Below, in pieces: positions 40,042-48,779 of a stretch of 64,000 bases of DNA (positions within the stretch are counted from its first letter, which is position 1; every line of letters begins with the position of its first letter). The notes under the pieces were generated by a model. The model saw nothing but the letters and a program-made list of their open reading frames with translations. It did not search any database and was not told the origin of the DNA. The stretch comes from Hydrogenobacter sp. (GTDB taxonomy: Bacteria > Aquificota > Aquificia > Aquificales > Aquificaceae), in NCBI GenBank assembly GCA_023255875.1, contig JAGDVY010000018.1:36576-100575 (forward strand), written 5' to 3'. Both the position numbers and the translations under genes were made by a program.

Positions 40042-40803
40042 TTAATGCGCTAATGCGCCTTCTTCTTCCATAACTTTTCTAAGCACGTGCTTAAACTTAT
40101 TCCAGTTTTTGGTTCTTGGATGGAAGAGCATGTGTTTAGCATTTAGTATAAGGAAACCTATGTTCATGGATTTTATGGGTTTCATGGTAAGCTGCTTTAG
40201 CCATTCGGGAGTTTCTCCTATAAAAGGTATAGGCTTTCTGAGAATAGGGTCTTTTACCACCTTGTAGCCTTGTTTTTCTATCCATCCAAAGAGAAGCTCT
40301 CCGTCCTCTATCCTTCCATACTCAAGCACCTGTTCTGTAAAGAACTTGTCAAACTTCTTGGAAGGATACTCTTCAATGAGTCCCCTTTTTGCCATGGTTC
40401 TGAGAATCACCTTTAGGACTTCTTCCACAAGCACACCTTTGGGACATCTGTGAGTGCATTTGTGGCAAGATACGCATCTCCACATTACATCCGCTCTTTT
40501 TTGTAGCTCGTCTATTAGACCCAACCTTGCAAGGTGTATAAAGTGTCTTGGGTTGTAACGCTCATCCCAGTAGTTATGAACGGGACAAGATGCGGTACAG
40601 TAGGAGCACTGATAACACTGGTTTATGGTCTTTCCATCTGGAGAATTCACTATTTCCTTAGCAAAGTCAAGGTCATAGTCGTTTATGACCCTTGGCAGGA
40701 TTATAAGGTTCCAGTCTCCAGAAACGTCTATACCGTCAATTACGAGCCTCTCCTTTCTTAAAATTCTCTCTGGCTCTACCAAACTCCTTTCGTGTATAGC
40801 CAT
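40042..40803 (-). CDS. Heterodisulfide reductase-like subunit C2 (sHdrC2)
   Basis: 4Fe-4S clusters CYQCSYCTASCPVHNY and CVSCHKCTHRCPKGV. Confidence 0.92.
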   Translation of the reverse strand: MAIHERSLVEPERILRKERLVIDGIDVSGDWNLIILPRVINDYDLDFAKEIVNSPDGKTINQCYQCSYCTASCPVHNYWDERYNPRHFIHLARLGLIDELQKRADVMWRCVSCHKCTHRCPKGVLVEEVLKVILRTMAKRGLIEEYPSKKFDKFFTEQVLEYGRIEDGELLFGWIEKQGYKVVKDPILRKPIPFIGETPEWLKQLTMKPIKSMNIGFLILNAKHMLFHPRTKNWNKFKHVLRKVMEEEGALAH

Positions 40804-40806
40804 GGC

Positions 40807-41553
40807 TTACACCTCCAAAATATCTTCTTTTCTCATTATTCCTAATAGTCTCCTTGCCATGACTCCCGCGGGTGGGAAAAAGCCTTTGGCACTGTGCATG
40901 GTAGAAAGGGTCATATAATCCACATAGGTTGCGTATATCATGGCAAGGAATATGTCCACAAAAAGGTATCCTTTTACCTTTATACCAAAATCCGTTAATT
41001 TCTCCTGTATTTGCTTGTATATACTTTCAAACTCTTCGTAAGTTTCTCCGTACATGCTCCTTTTGGGTGGCTCTTCCTTTAAGAAAACCACCGCACCGCT
41101 TTCGCTCTCTGGATCCCATATCCAACTTGTCCAAAGTACATACTCTTCAGGAAAGGTAAAGTGTAGAAGTTCAGATGCTATATCCCTTGCAGATTTTCTA
41201 TCCACACCCCTTATCTCTCTCACGAACTTTTCCACTCTCTCTTCCCATGAGTTTGCCTTTCCATACAAAAGATCGCTTATAGCTTTCTTTAACCTATCTA
41301 CACCTGTTTCCTCTATAATCTTTTTCCTCTTCCTTCTGCTTGCGAAGATCTTCTCTAGAATGGTATCAAGCTCCTCTTCAGTTAAAGAGGCAAGCCTTTC
41401 TTTGCTCAAAAGTTGTTGAAAGAGGAGGGACTTGGCGAGGAGATCCCTGTAGAGATCCTGCACAAAGTCCTCGCCTTCACCCAGTATCTTTATCAGGTAG
41501 TCCCTAACTAAAAAGTCATCTAAAGTAGTTCCCTTAAACCTTTTTTCCATCAC
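40807..41553 (-). CDS. Conserved sHdr-cluster hypothetical protein (Hyp)
   Basis: Position between sHdrA and sHdrC2, as in described shdrC1B1A-hyp-C2B2 clusters; no cofactor motifs seen. Confidence 0.75.
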   Translation of the reverse strand: MMEKRFKGTTLDDFLVRDYLIKILGEGEDFVQDLYRDLLAKSLLFQQLLSKERLASLTEEELDTILEKIFASRRKRKKIIEETGVDRLKKAISDLLYGKANSWEERVEKFVREIRGVDRKSARDIASELLHFTFPEEYVLWTSWIWDPESESGAVVFLKEEPPKRSMYGETYEEFESIYKQIQEKLTDFGIKVKGYLFVDIFLAMIYATYVDYMTLSTMHSAKGFFPPAGVMARRLLGIMRKEDILEV

Positions 41554-42608
41554 ACACTGACCTTAGCACCAATAAATGCTGCTGCTTCTGCTGCTGCTGC
41601 CTCACCTTCGGATAGAGAGGACTCTATGTCTATAGGTCCTTTACATGCACCCGCTATAAATATGCCGGGCTTGTTGGATACTATGTTAGAGCCGGATTCT
41701 TCGGAGGGTATGAGGAACTGGCTATCTGGATCTTGGGCAAGACCAAGTATTTTTGCTACCTTCTTTGTACCTTCGGAAGGTTCCATACCTAAAACTAACA
41801 CCACCAAGTCCATAGGAACTTCTGCGGGTCTTTGAACTATGGTGTCTTCGTGTTTTACCCTAAGTCTTCCATCTGCAGGGCTATAGGTGATCTCTGCTAT
41901 CCTACCTCTTACATACCTTACACCGTACTTTTCTTGAGGTGCCCAGTAGAAAGGATACTCCCAAGTGCCGTAAGTTCTCACATCCATGTAGTAGCAGAAG
42001 ACATCAACATCTGGATAGTGTTCTCTTATTTCAGAACCTTGCAAACCAGATAGAGCACATCCGTACCTACAGCAGTGTACGTTTGTAACACCAAGCTGTC
42101 TGTCTCTAGAACCTACGCAGAAAACAAAGGCAACTCTTTTAGGTAGCTGTCCGTTGGAAGGTCTGTAGAGCCTACCTTCTTTTGAAAACATTTGTTCCAA
42201 TTCAAGGTTTGTGATAACGTCTGGATAAATACCGTATCCGAGTTCTCCCTTTCTTCTTGGATCAAAGTGCTGGAAACCGGTAGCTACTATTATAGAGGCT
42301 ACTTCGTGAGTTTCGCCGTTAGAAAGTCTTACTTTGAAGTTTCCAGGTTCTCCTTCACAAGCTTCCAGTTCAGTCTTGAGCTTTACCTCTATATTGGGAT
42401 TTTCTTCTACCTCTTTGATGTAGGGTCCCAACACTTGAGATGGTTTTAGCTTCCGTGGAATGAGTGTGTAGTAGTTTTCAAGTATGGGCCTACCACCAAG
42501 TTTTTCCTCCTTTTCAATAAGGAGGGTAGGCACACCGAGCCTACCCAAAGCTCTTGCTGCCGCAAGACCAGCTGGTCCACCACCGACCACCAAAACCTTC
42601 TTAGCCAT
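41550..42608 (-). CDS. Heterodisulfide reductase-like subunit A (sHdrA), FAD-binding
   Basis: KKVLVVGGGPAGLAAARALGRLGVPTLLIEKEEKLGGR; FVFCVGSRDRQ...NVHCCRYGC. Confidence 0.92.
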   Translation of the reverse strand: MAKKVLVVGGGPAGLAAARALGRLGVPTLLIEKEEKLGGRPILENYYTLIPRKLKPSQVLGPYIKEVEENPNIEVKLKTELEACEGEPGNFKVRLSNGETHEVASIIVATGFQHFDPRRKGELGYGIYPDVITNLELEQMFSKEGRLYRPSNGQLPKRVAFVFCVGSRDRQLGVTNVHCCRYGCALSGLQGSEIREHYPDVDVFCYYMDVRTYGTWEYPFYWAPQEKYGVRYVRGRIAEITYSPADGRLRVKHEDTIVQRPAEVPMDLVVLVLGMEPSEGTKKVAKILGLAQDPDSQFLIPSEESGSNIVSNKPGIFIAGACKGPIDIESSLSEGEAAAAEAAAFIGAKVSV

Positions 42609-42623
42609 GAAAAACCTCCTCTA

Positions 42624-43967
42624 TTAAGACTTGAATAGTGGCATTGCAGCAGTTGCAGAAGCTTTTGGTTTTCCAGTAGATGTTCTGCTATATGGTTCAT
42701 AAAGGTCATATGTCTTGAAGAACTCCATAAGCTCGTCGTACTTTCCAGCCTTTTCAAGCTCTGATATGTACTTAACCGCGTCTTCCCACTCCTTCTTGAG
42801 CTCTCTCCAGTTGGTTATACCCATCTTTTCAAGAAGAGGCTCATAAGCAGAGCAGTTCCAGTAGAGCTGAACCACCTTGAATGGGTGAGCACCACATGCA
42901 AGAGCTGCAAACATCACGTCAGACATAACAGCTACGGGATAGTACATACCGTGAGCTTTCCCTATCCACTGGTTCTTTTCAAAGGTGGTAGTGCATCCGG
43001 TGTCGTGTGTAATGATCACATCCGCTTTGACCTCTTCGTATATAACCTTGAGCTTCCTTTGTATAGCAAAGGACCTGGTGAACTCTCTTTCTGTAAGAAT
43101 GTGCCTAAAACCAAAACCACAGCAGTCATACCATGTGGAGTAATCTACTACTTGTGCACCAAGAGCTTTCATAACTGCAGTAGATGCTGCAGGTCTTTGA
43201 CCGTTGAACACCTCAGGATCGTAAGGATAGTCGTCAGCTATCATCTTGTAAGTGTGGCATGCGTTGTGTATGGCAACCCTCACATTGGATACATCTATAC
43301 CTTTTGGCTTACCTTCCTTCTCGTAGAGTTCTGCTATCTTATACCTCATAGCGTGGACCCATTCAGAGTAGTGGACTATTTCTTGAGGAATGACTATCCT
43401 TCCATCCTCTGTAAGTCTTCCAAGCTTCTTGAGTATGGGTTTTACCGCATCTCTGAGCTCTTTGTTCATGATGAGCTGTTCTCTGGTTTCCTTATAAGAA
43501 CCAAAGGATGTTCCGCAGTGTATGAGAGGATAATAACCTGTCTTCCAAGCTTGGTGCATGTTCCTGAGCCACACAGCTGCGAGAGCTACAGGGTTTGATG
43601 TTCCAGAACCGTGGTAGTTCCAGGCAGTGCAAGATGTTTGGTGAGGTTCGTTAAGATAGTCAAGTCCAAACTTGTTCATAAACCAGAATAGAGATGCAGG
43701 GTATCCGGGTATGTTTCCGCACTGACCACAGGACTTGTGGTGCCACAGCTTGTTGGTAGGTATAACCTTTATTCTTCCTGTCCTGGTGTAAACGTACATA
43801 GGTTGATGCTCTTCAGTGATCCTGTATATGAGTATTTCACCCTTCGCTTCGAGCTCTTCCATCATCTCAAAGATGTGATCGTAGTGAGCATTGTACTCTT
43901 TAAGTGGAAATGGTGGCTTCTCTGGATACATAAGTATGCTTCCCTCTTTACGCTGACCATGTGCCAT
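42624..43967 (-). CDS. Heterodisulfide reductase-like subunit B1 (sHdrB1)
   Basis: SCGQCGNIPG and YDCCGFGFRH CCG-type motifs; position in cluster. Confidence 0.9.
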   Translation of the reverse strand: MAHGQRKEGSILMYPEKPPFPLKEYNAHYDHIFEMMEELEAKGEILIYRITEEHQPMYVYTRTGRIKVIPTNKLWHHKSCGQCGNIPGYPASLFWFMNKFGLDYLNEPHQTSCTAWNYHGSGTSNPVALAAVWLRNMHQAWKTGYYPLIHCGTSFGSYKETREQLIMNKELRDAVKPILKKLGRLTEDGRIVIPQEIVHYSEWVHAMRYKIAELYEKEGKPKGIDVSNVRVAIHNACHTYKMIADDYPYDPEVFNGQRPAASTAVMKALGAQVVDYSTWYDCCGFGFRHILTEREFTRSFAIQRKLKVIYEEVKADVIITHDTGCTTTFEKNQWIGKAHGMYYPVAVMSDVMFAALACGAHPFKVVQLYWNCSAYEPLLEKMGITNWRELKKEWEDAVKYISELEKAGKYDELMEFFKTYDLYEPYSRTSTGKPKASATAAMPLFKS

Positions 43968-44018
43968 GATAAATACCTCCTTTAAGTTTTTTTTGGGGCT
44001 TCAAACCCGTTTGTGAGC

Positions 44019-44744
44019 TTACTCTTCTTCATAAAGTTCTTGATAACGTTCTTCGTTTTCTTCCACTATATCCATTATTACGTTATATAGGTTAGGGTCC
44101 AGCTTCTCAAGCATCTCAAATATTCCAGTCTCTCTCCATATGGTGTACATCTCTATAGCGGTCTCCAGAGATACTTCCCAAGCGGTTTTGACGGACTTTC
44201 CTACATCAAAGGGAATTGCCATTCTCTTGGCTCTGAGGTTTTCCATGTTATCTGCCATTTTGGGACCCCAGTCTGGGAAGAAGTCAGGCTGTAGCATGTC
44301 TGCTGATAGCTGGTTTCCTGTGGTCATCACTTTGAGAAGAACTCTTCCGTAAGGCTTAAGAAGATCCTTTGTAGCCTCAAAAGCGTTACGTACAGCCACT
44401 TCTCTCATTATGGCAACAAGTCCACCTGGGTTGTTGACAAAGGGACAACGAATCCAACAGGTAAAGCACTGAGAACACGCCCATATGTACTCGTGCATCA
44501 TGTCGTAGAGAACTTCCACATCATCTTCTAAGAATCTTTGGACTATCTCTCTGGGAGAGTAGTCAAAGAATCTATTTGATGGACAGGATGCGGTGCATAC
44601 TCCGCAGTTAAGGCAACCAAATATGTATTCCTTAAAGCGAAAATCTGACTTTACTTCCTCAATAACCCTTACCTTTTCTTCCCATGGGACACTCTTAGTC
44701 TTTTCCGATATGGGAATGTTGTATCCATAACTATGTCCGTCCAT
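44019..44744 (-). CDS. Heterodisulfide reductase-like subunit C1 (sHdrC1)
   Basis: 4Fe-4S motifs CLNCGVCTASCPSNRFFDYSPREIV and CSQCFTCWIRCPF. Confidence 0.92.
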   Translation of the reverse strand: MDGHSYGYNIPISEKTKSVPWEEKVRVIEEVKSDFRFKEYIFGCLNCGVCTASCPSNRFFDYSPREIVQRFLEDDVEVLYDMMHEYIWACSQCFTCWIRCPFVNNPGGLVAIMREVAVRNAFEATKDLLKPYGRVLLKVMTTGNQLSADMLQPDFFPDWGPKMADNMENLRAKRMAIPFDVGKSVKTAWEVSLETAIEMYTIWRETGIFEMLEKLDPNLYNVIMDIVEENEERYQELYEEE

Positions 44745-44824
44745 AGCCTATACCTCCTTAAGCAGTTCTACATAAAAATGTATAGTGGTGGTAGCTTAAG
44801 TCAATTAAGTTTTGCTTATGGACA

Positions 44825-44842
44825 TATAAGCATATGCTTATA
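44825..44842. promoter_or_regulatory. 18-bp perfect palindrome TATAAGCATATGCTTATA upstream of shdrC1 (candidate operator)
   Basis: Exact self-complementarity over 18 bp in the 128-bp gap between dsrE and shdrC1. Confidence 0.6.
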
Positions 44843-44872
44843 AATTTCCTATAAATATAAATAAAAGAAGAG

Positions 44873-45298
44873 TTAAAGAGTGATAACCGCATATTCACCA
44901 CTCATAAGCTTGTCAAGAAAGGCAGCACCACCTATGATCCCATCACAAAGCTCTGGGTTCACATCTTCCTTTGTATATATTTCTGTAAGATCAAGAGAAG
45001 GCACACAGAGGTATATCTTTACACCCGCATCTTTTGCCATTTTTATAAAGTCGTAGACAGTTTGCTCTACACCAGGTCTAACCTTAACCTTTTTGGCGTT
45101 ATCTCTCATAAGCAAAAAGCCTGCTTCTGAGGTTATCACCATTTCCACCTCGTAGTCCATGGTAGTTGCTGCTGTAGCAAGGAAGAAGGGAGCACCCGCT
45201 TGAGGGTTTATGAGCTCTCCCGTTGTGGGCTCAGCTCTTTCAAAGAAAGGTACTGTTAGTATGTAGAAAAGTAGCTTTTCATAACCCTGTGCAGCCAT
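44873..45298 (-). CDS. DsrE-family protein
   Basis: APFFLATAATTMDYEVEMVITSEAGFLLMRDNAKKVKV...TVYDFIKMAKDAGVKIYLCVPSLDL. Confidence 0.82.
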   Translation of the reverse strand: MAAQGYEKLLFYILTVPFFERAEPTTGELINPQAGAPFFLATAATTMDYEVEMVITSEAGFLLMRDNAKKVKVRPGVEQTVYDFIKMAKDAGVKIYLCVPSLDLTEIYTKEDVNPELCDGIIGGAAFLDKLMSGEYAVITL

Positions 45299-45312
45299 AT
45301 TTTACCTCCTCC

Positions 45313-45846
45313 TTATACAAAGATAATCATAGGTTTGTCCGCTTCTAACACGTAGTTTATAAAGGTTGCTGCTCCTGCGGGAGGTTCAAGACCGTCTATT
45401 AAGTCTTCGTACTTGTATCCAAAGAGTTCCATAGTCATCTGACATGGAATAAGCTTTACATCTGCTTCTTTACACGCTTCTATGAGTTCAGGGATATCTG
45501 CAACTCCATGCTCCTTTATGGTCTTTTTCATCATATAGGTCATGAGATCTGTCATTCCTGGTATTATGCCCATGATTTGAGGGGGTCCGGGAAAGATGGA
45601 AGATATGGTGTTAGTTATAGCGTTTTGCATAGATGGTGGGAAAGCCATAGGCATGGCTGGATTGCCAATGGGCGCTATCTTGAGCTCATTCATCTTCTTT
45701 TTGTGTATTATGTTCAGTCCGTAAAAGGTGAAGAAAATAGCAGTTTCTACACCCAAAGAAGCTGCAGTTGAAGCAAGGATCAGAGGTGGATATGCCATAT
45801 CAAGAGTTCCTTTTGTGGCTATTATGGCGAGCCTTTCGGTAGCCAT
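45313..45846 (-). CDS. DsrE3-type sulfurtransferase (DsrE/F/H-like)
   Basis: RLAIIATKGTLDMAYPPLILASTAASLGVETAIFFTFYGL...DVKLIPCQMTMELFGYKYEDLIDGLEPPAGAATFI. Confidence 0.9.
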   Translation of the reverse strand: MATERLAIIATKGTLDMAYPPLILASTAASLGVETAIFFTFYGLNIIHKKKMNELKIAPIGNPAMPMAFPPSMQNAITNTISSIFPGPPQIMGIIPGMTDLMTYMMKKTIKEHGVADIPELIEACKEADVKLIPCQMTMELFGYKYEDLIDGLEPPAGAATFINYVLEADKPMIIFV

Positions 45847-45858
45847 TTTGTCCCTCCC

Positions 45859-46095
45859 TTATTTCTTCTTGATGTAAAAAATTATCTTACCTCCCTCCTC
45901 AACAGTTTCCAAGAGTTCATGACCTGTTCTGTTGCAAAAGGCAGGTATGTCTGCTTTGGCACCTGGGTCTGTGGTTATGACCTCAAGGATCTGACCAGAC
46001 TGAAGCTCCTCAAGAGCTTTTTTAGTCTTAAGCACGGGAAGTGGGCAGTTAAGACCTGAAGCGTCAAGCACCTTGTCTGGTGTTATTGTAGCCAT
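45859..46095 (-). CDS. tusA: TusA-family sulfurtransferase
   Basis: VLDASGLNCPLPVLKTKKALEELQSGQILEVITTDPGAKADIPAFCNRTGHEL. Confidence 0.95.
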   Translation of the reverse strand: MATITPDKVLDASGLNCPLPVLKTKKALEELQSGQILEVITTDPGAKADIPAFCNRTGHELLETVEEGGKIIFYIKKK

Positions 46096-46175
46096 GATAA
46101 GCACCTCCTAATTTTAATTGATTAATGACATTATAATTTTTGGGCACAAAGGATACCATAGTTTTTTTTAAACTG

Positions 46176-46208
46176 AGTATAAGATAAACTTATACTTATA
46201 TACTTATA
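46176..46208. promoter_or_regulatory. Inverted repeat AGTATAAG-N5-CTTATACT plus further CTTATA half-sites upstream of tusA (candidate operator)
   Basis: Perfect 8-bp arms 46176-46183 / 46189-46196; CTTATA again at 46195-46200 and 46203-46208. Confidence 0.55.
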
Positions 46209-46593
46209 GATATAGATCTTCCTTTAAGAGTTCTACTGGTTTCCTTCCAGCAAAACCCTCATCCAGTTCGTGCCAATAAAGTATTGTGTCTTCGTCTTCT
46301 TTCCAACAGAGCCATATGTATCTGTTCTGATGAAAGGAGAGAAAGTCTATAAGAATAGGATCAATTCCTTTTATGACGCCTCCAAGGGCTTCTATCTTCT
46401 GAAAGTACCGTCTTATCTCCTCATCTATTTCCCTGCTTTGGCTTTCCATATAGAGCCTTTCTAGCTTGTCCTCTTCTTCCTCCATTCTGGCAAGAATGGA
46501 GTATAACTCCTGCTTTTTTATGTTAATAGTTTCCACAAGAGGCTTTATAAGTGTAAGGAGTTCCCTTGCACTATCAAGATCAAACACCTTCAT
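46204..46593 (-). CDS. DUF2203-like protein
   Basis: MKVFDLDSARELLTLIKPLV...GGVIKGIDPILIDFLSFHQNRYIWLCWKEDEDTILYWHELDEGFAGRKPV. Confidence 0.85.
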   Translation of the reverse strand: MKVFDLDSARELLTLIKPLVETINIKKQELYSILARMEEEEDKLERLYMESQSREIDEEIRRYFQKIEALGGVIKGIDPILIDFLSFHQNRYIWLCWKEDEDTILYWHELDEGFAGRKPVELLKEDLYL

Positions 46594-46648
46594 GCTAGTT
46601 AAATAATAGATTCTGTTTGCTCTCTTGTCCACATTAAAATAATATCTC

Positions 46649-47146
46649 ATGTGGGTTTTTGCTTTTATACTCTTACTCCTGCTTCCTGCATTTTCCGAAG
46701 ACCTTTACTCGGAGTTTATCAGAGAGCAGATAAAGGAAATACCGCTGAATAAAGCTATTGTTGTAGGCAGTGGAAAGAACAAACTTATAACCTTTATAAA
46801 TCCAGACTGTCCTCACTGTAGGCAGGAGTGGAAGGAACTAAGATCTCACCTGAATAAGTTGAAGGTTTATGTGTTTCTGCTACCTTTCAAAAAGTTTCCC
46901 GAAAGCTACCCTAAAGCCTTTTATATAGCGTGCAGTAAAGACAAACTCAAGGCCCTTGATGAGGTGCTTATGGGTAAGTTTGATGGTGCACCACCTAAGG
47001 TGAAAGAGTGTAAGTTAGTTTATGAACATATACAGATAGCCCAAAAGCTTGGTGTTCAAGCTACACCATACAATATAGTTCTAAATAACTACAAAGTTTT
47101 GGAAGGGTATAGTCCAAACCTTCTTAAGGAGTTGGGGATAAATTGA
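46649..47146 (+). CDS. Periplasmic thioredoxin-fold (DsbC/DsbG-like) protein
   Basis: Signal peptide, KLITFINPDCPHCRQEWKEL (CPHC), cis-Pro VQATPYNIV. Confidence 0.82.
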   Translation: MWVFAFILLLLLPAFSEDLYSEFIREQIKEIPLNKAIVVGSGKNKLITFINPDCPHCRQEWKELRSHLNKLKVYVFLLPFKKFPESYPKAFYIACSKDKLKALDEVLMGKFDGAPPKVKECKLVYEHIQIAQKLGVQATPYNIVLNNYKVLEGYSPNLLKELGIN

Positions 47147-47676
47147 TAGTAGTAATCATGGGTCTTTCTGGAAGTGGAAAGTCCTTTGTGGCACGCATAC
47201 TTCACGAGGAGTTTGGCTTTGAATGGATAAGAAGCGATGCTATAAGGAAAGAGCTTGCAGGTGTCCGTGAGCACATAAAGGTGGGTTTTGGAGAGGGTAT
47301 ATACTCGGAGGATTGGACTAAGAGGGTATATGAGGAAATGATAAACAGGGCAAGGGTACTAAAAGATGCAGGAAAGCATGTGGTAATAGATGCAACCTTC
47401 TTGAAAAAGTGGCAAAGGGATATGGTAAAGAAAGAGCTGGGTGATGTGCTGTTTTTAATGACCGTTGCAGATGAGGAAGAAATAAAGAAAAGGCTTTCTC
47501 AAAGAGAGGACATATCAGACGCAGACTGGAACATATACCTAAGACAGAAAGAAGTTTTTGAACCGCCAGAGGATACCATCACAATAAACACTCAAAAAGA
47601 CAGGGAAGAGATCAAGGCTGAGCTATGGAAGATTCTTCAAAGATACGCTTTAGAAGACAGTCCAAAGCCATACTGA
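47143..47676 (+). CDS. P-loop ATPase/kinase (AAA_33-type)
   Basis: IVVIMGLSGSGKSFVARILHEEFGFEWIRSDAIRKEL; VVIDATFLKKWQRDMVKK. Confidence 0.85.
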   Translation: MIVVIMGLSGSGKSFVARILHEEFGFEWIRSDAIRKELAGVREHIKVGFGEGIYSEDWTKRVYEEMINRARVLKDAGKHVVIDATFLKKWQRDMVKKELGDVLFLMTVADEEEIKKRLSQREDISDADWNIYLRQKEVFEPPEDTITINTQKDREEIKAELWKILQRYALEDSPKPY

Positions 47677-48727
47677 GTCCTTCATCGTTCTTTGCTTTTA
47701 TCACACAGTCGGGTAATATACCCTCATCGCTTGTTATGTTATCTCCATTGGGAAGTTTCATTGCAAAAGTAACAAGCCTTAGCACTCTACCACAGTCATC
47801 CAATTTATACATATTACTACCTACATACTTACCTACCGTAAGCTCACCCGCAATAACCGCTTTATCATAGACTCTGAGTAAAACCGTCAAAAGCTCCGCA
47901 GCAGATGCGGTCCATCTGTTGACAAGAACGAGCACAGGTTTTTTAAAGAGAGGCTCTCCATCTTTAAATTCGTACACATCAGGCGCTCTATTTCTACCTT
48001 CTAAGTAAAACATCACACCCTTTCCTCTTATAAACATGTCCGCTATACTTTTGGCAACGGAAATAAGACCACCACCGTTGTCCCTGAGGTCAAGCAGGAG
48101 CGCATCAACATCTTGAGAGTTTAAAAATTCCAAAGCTTTTCTGAACTCCTCTACTGCAGGGTTTGTAAAGTTTGTCAGAGCTATGTATCCTATTTTTTTA
48201 TGGTCTAATAGTATAATCCTAACTTCTTCCACAGGAGGAACGGAAAACTCGCCTTTGACAATGTGGAATTCCTTAAGATTTTCCTGTCTCTTTACTTTTA
48301 TGTTTATGATGCCTCCCACAGGCACACTTCTTATAGTCTGGCTCCAAAGATTTTTGTCCTTTACTCCATTTATAGAAAGGATCACATCACCTTCTTTAAG
48401 TCCGCTTTTTTCCGCAGGAGAGTCTTTGAACACCCTTTTTATAGTGCCTTCGTCATCCCATCTTATACCTATACCAAACATTTTGGCTTTGGAATACCAA
48501 AGCCTGTCTTCTTCTATATTGGTTATAGCGGTCCATCTATCACCTTTCCTTCTCAGATAAGCTATGGCTTCATCAAGACTACCCCATTCCACACCATCTA
48601 TTCTATCCTTCCACAGATAGTGTTTATTTACAATCTCTTTGAACCTACTTAGGGCTTCTTTTGAACATAAATCCTGAGCGTAAGATACATGCAGGATAAG
48701 TATCAGGATAAAAACAGGAATACCCAT
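47612..48727 (-). CDS. S41-family C-terminal processing peptidase with PDZ domain
   Basis: PDZ (KSGLKEGDVILSINGV), catalytic NRWTASAAELLTVLLRVYDKAVIAGELTVGK. Confidence 0.93.
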   Translation of the reverse strand: MGIPVFILILILHVSYAQDLCSKEALSRFKEIVNKHYLWKDRIDGVEWGSLDEAIAYLRRKGDRWTAITNIEEDRLWYSKAKMFGIGIRWDDEGTIKRVFKDSPAEKSGLKEGDVILSINGVKDKNLWSQTIRSVPVGGIINIKVKRQENLKEFHIVKGEFSVPPVEEVRIILLDHKKIGYIALTNFTNPAVEEFRKALEFLNSQDVDALLLDLRDNGGGLISVAKSIADMFIRGKGVMFYLEGRNRAPDVYEFKDGEPLFKKPVLVLVNRWTASAAELLTVLLRVYDKAVIAGELTVGKYVGSNMYKLDDCGRVLRLVTFAMKLPNGDNITSDEGILPDCVIKAKNDEGLSMALDCLLKRIFEESSIAQP

Positions 48728-48779
48728 AGATTGGTAAAATTATACCGTGCTATAATGTCTTTCAAGTGAGGTGGATATT

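Noticed and set aside
43968-44018. GGGCTTCAAACCC next to a run of eight T between shdrC1 and shdrB1 as an intrinsic terminator
   Set aside because: The T-run is on the plus strand; in the transcription direction (minus) the hairpin is followed by A residues, so it cannot be a standard terminator for this operon.
48771-48779. GTG start at 48771 for the ferritin-like gene
   Set aside because: GAGGTGG around this GTG looks like the Shine-Dalgarno for ATG 48780; the ATG start is more plausible.
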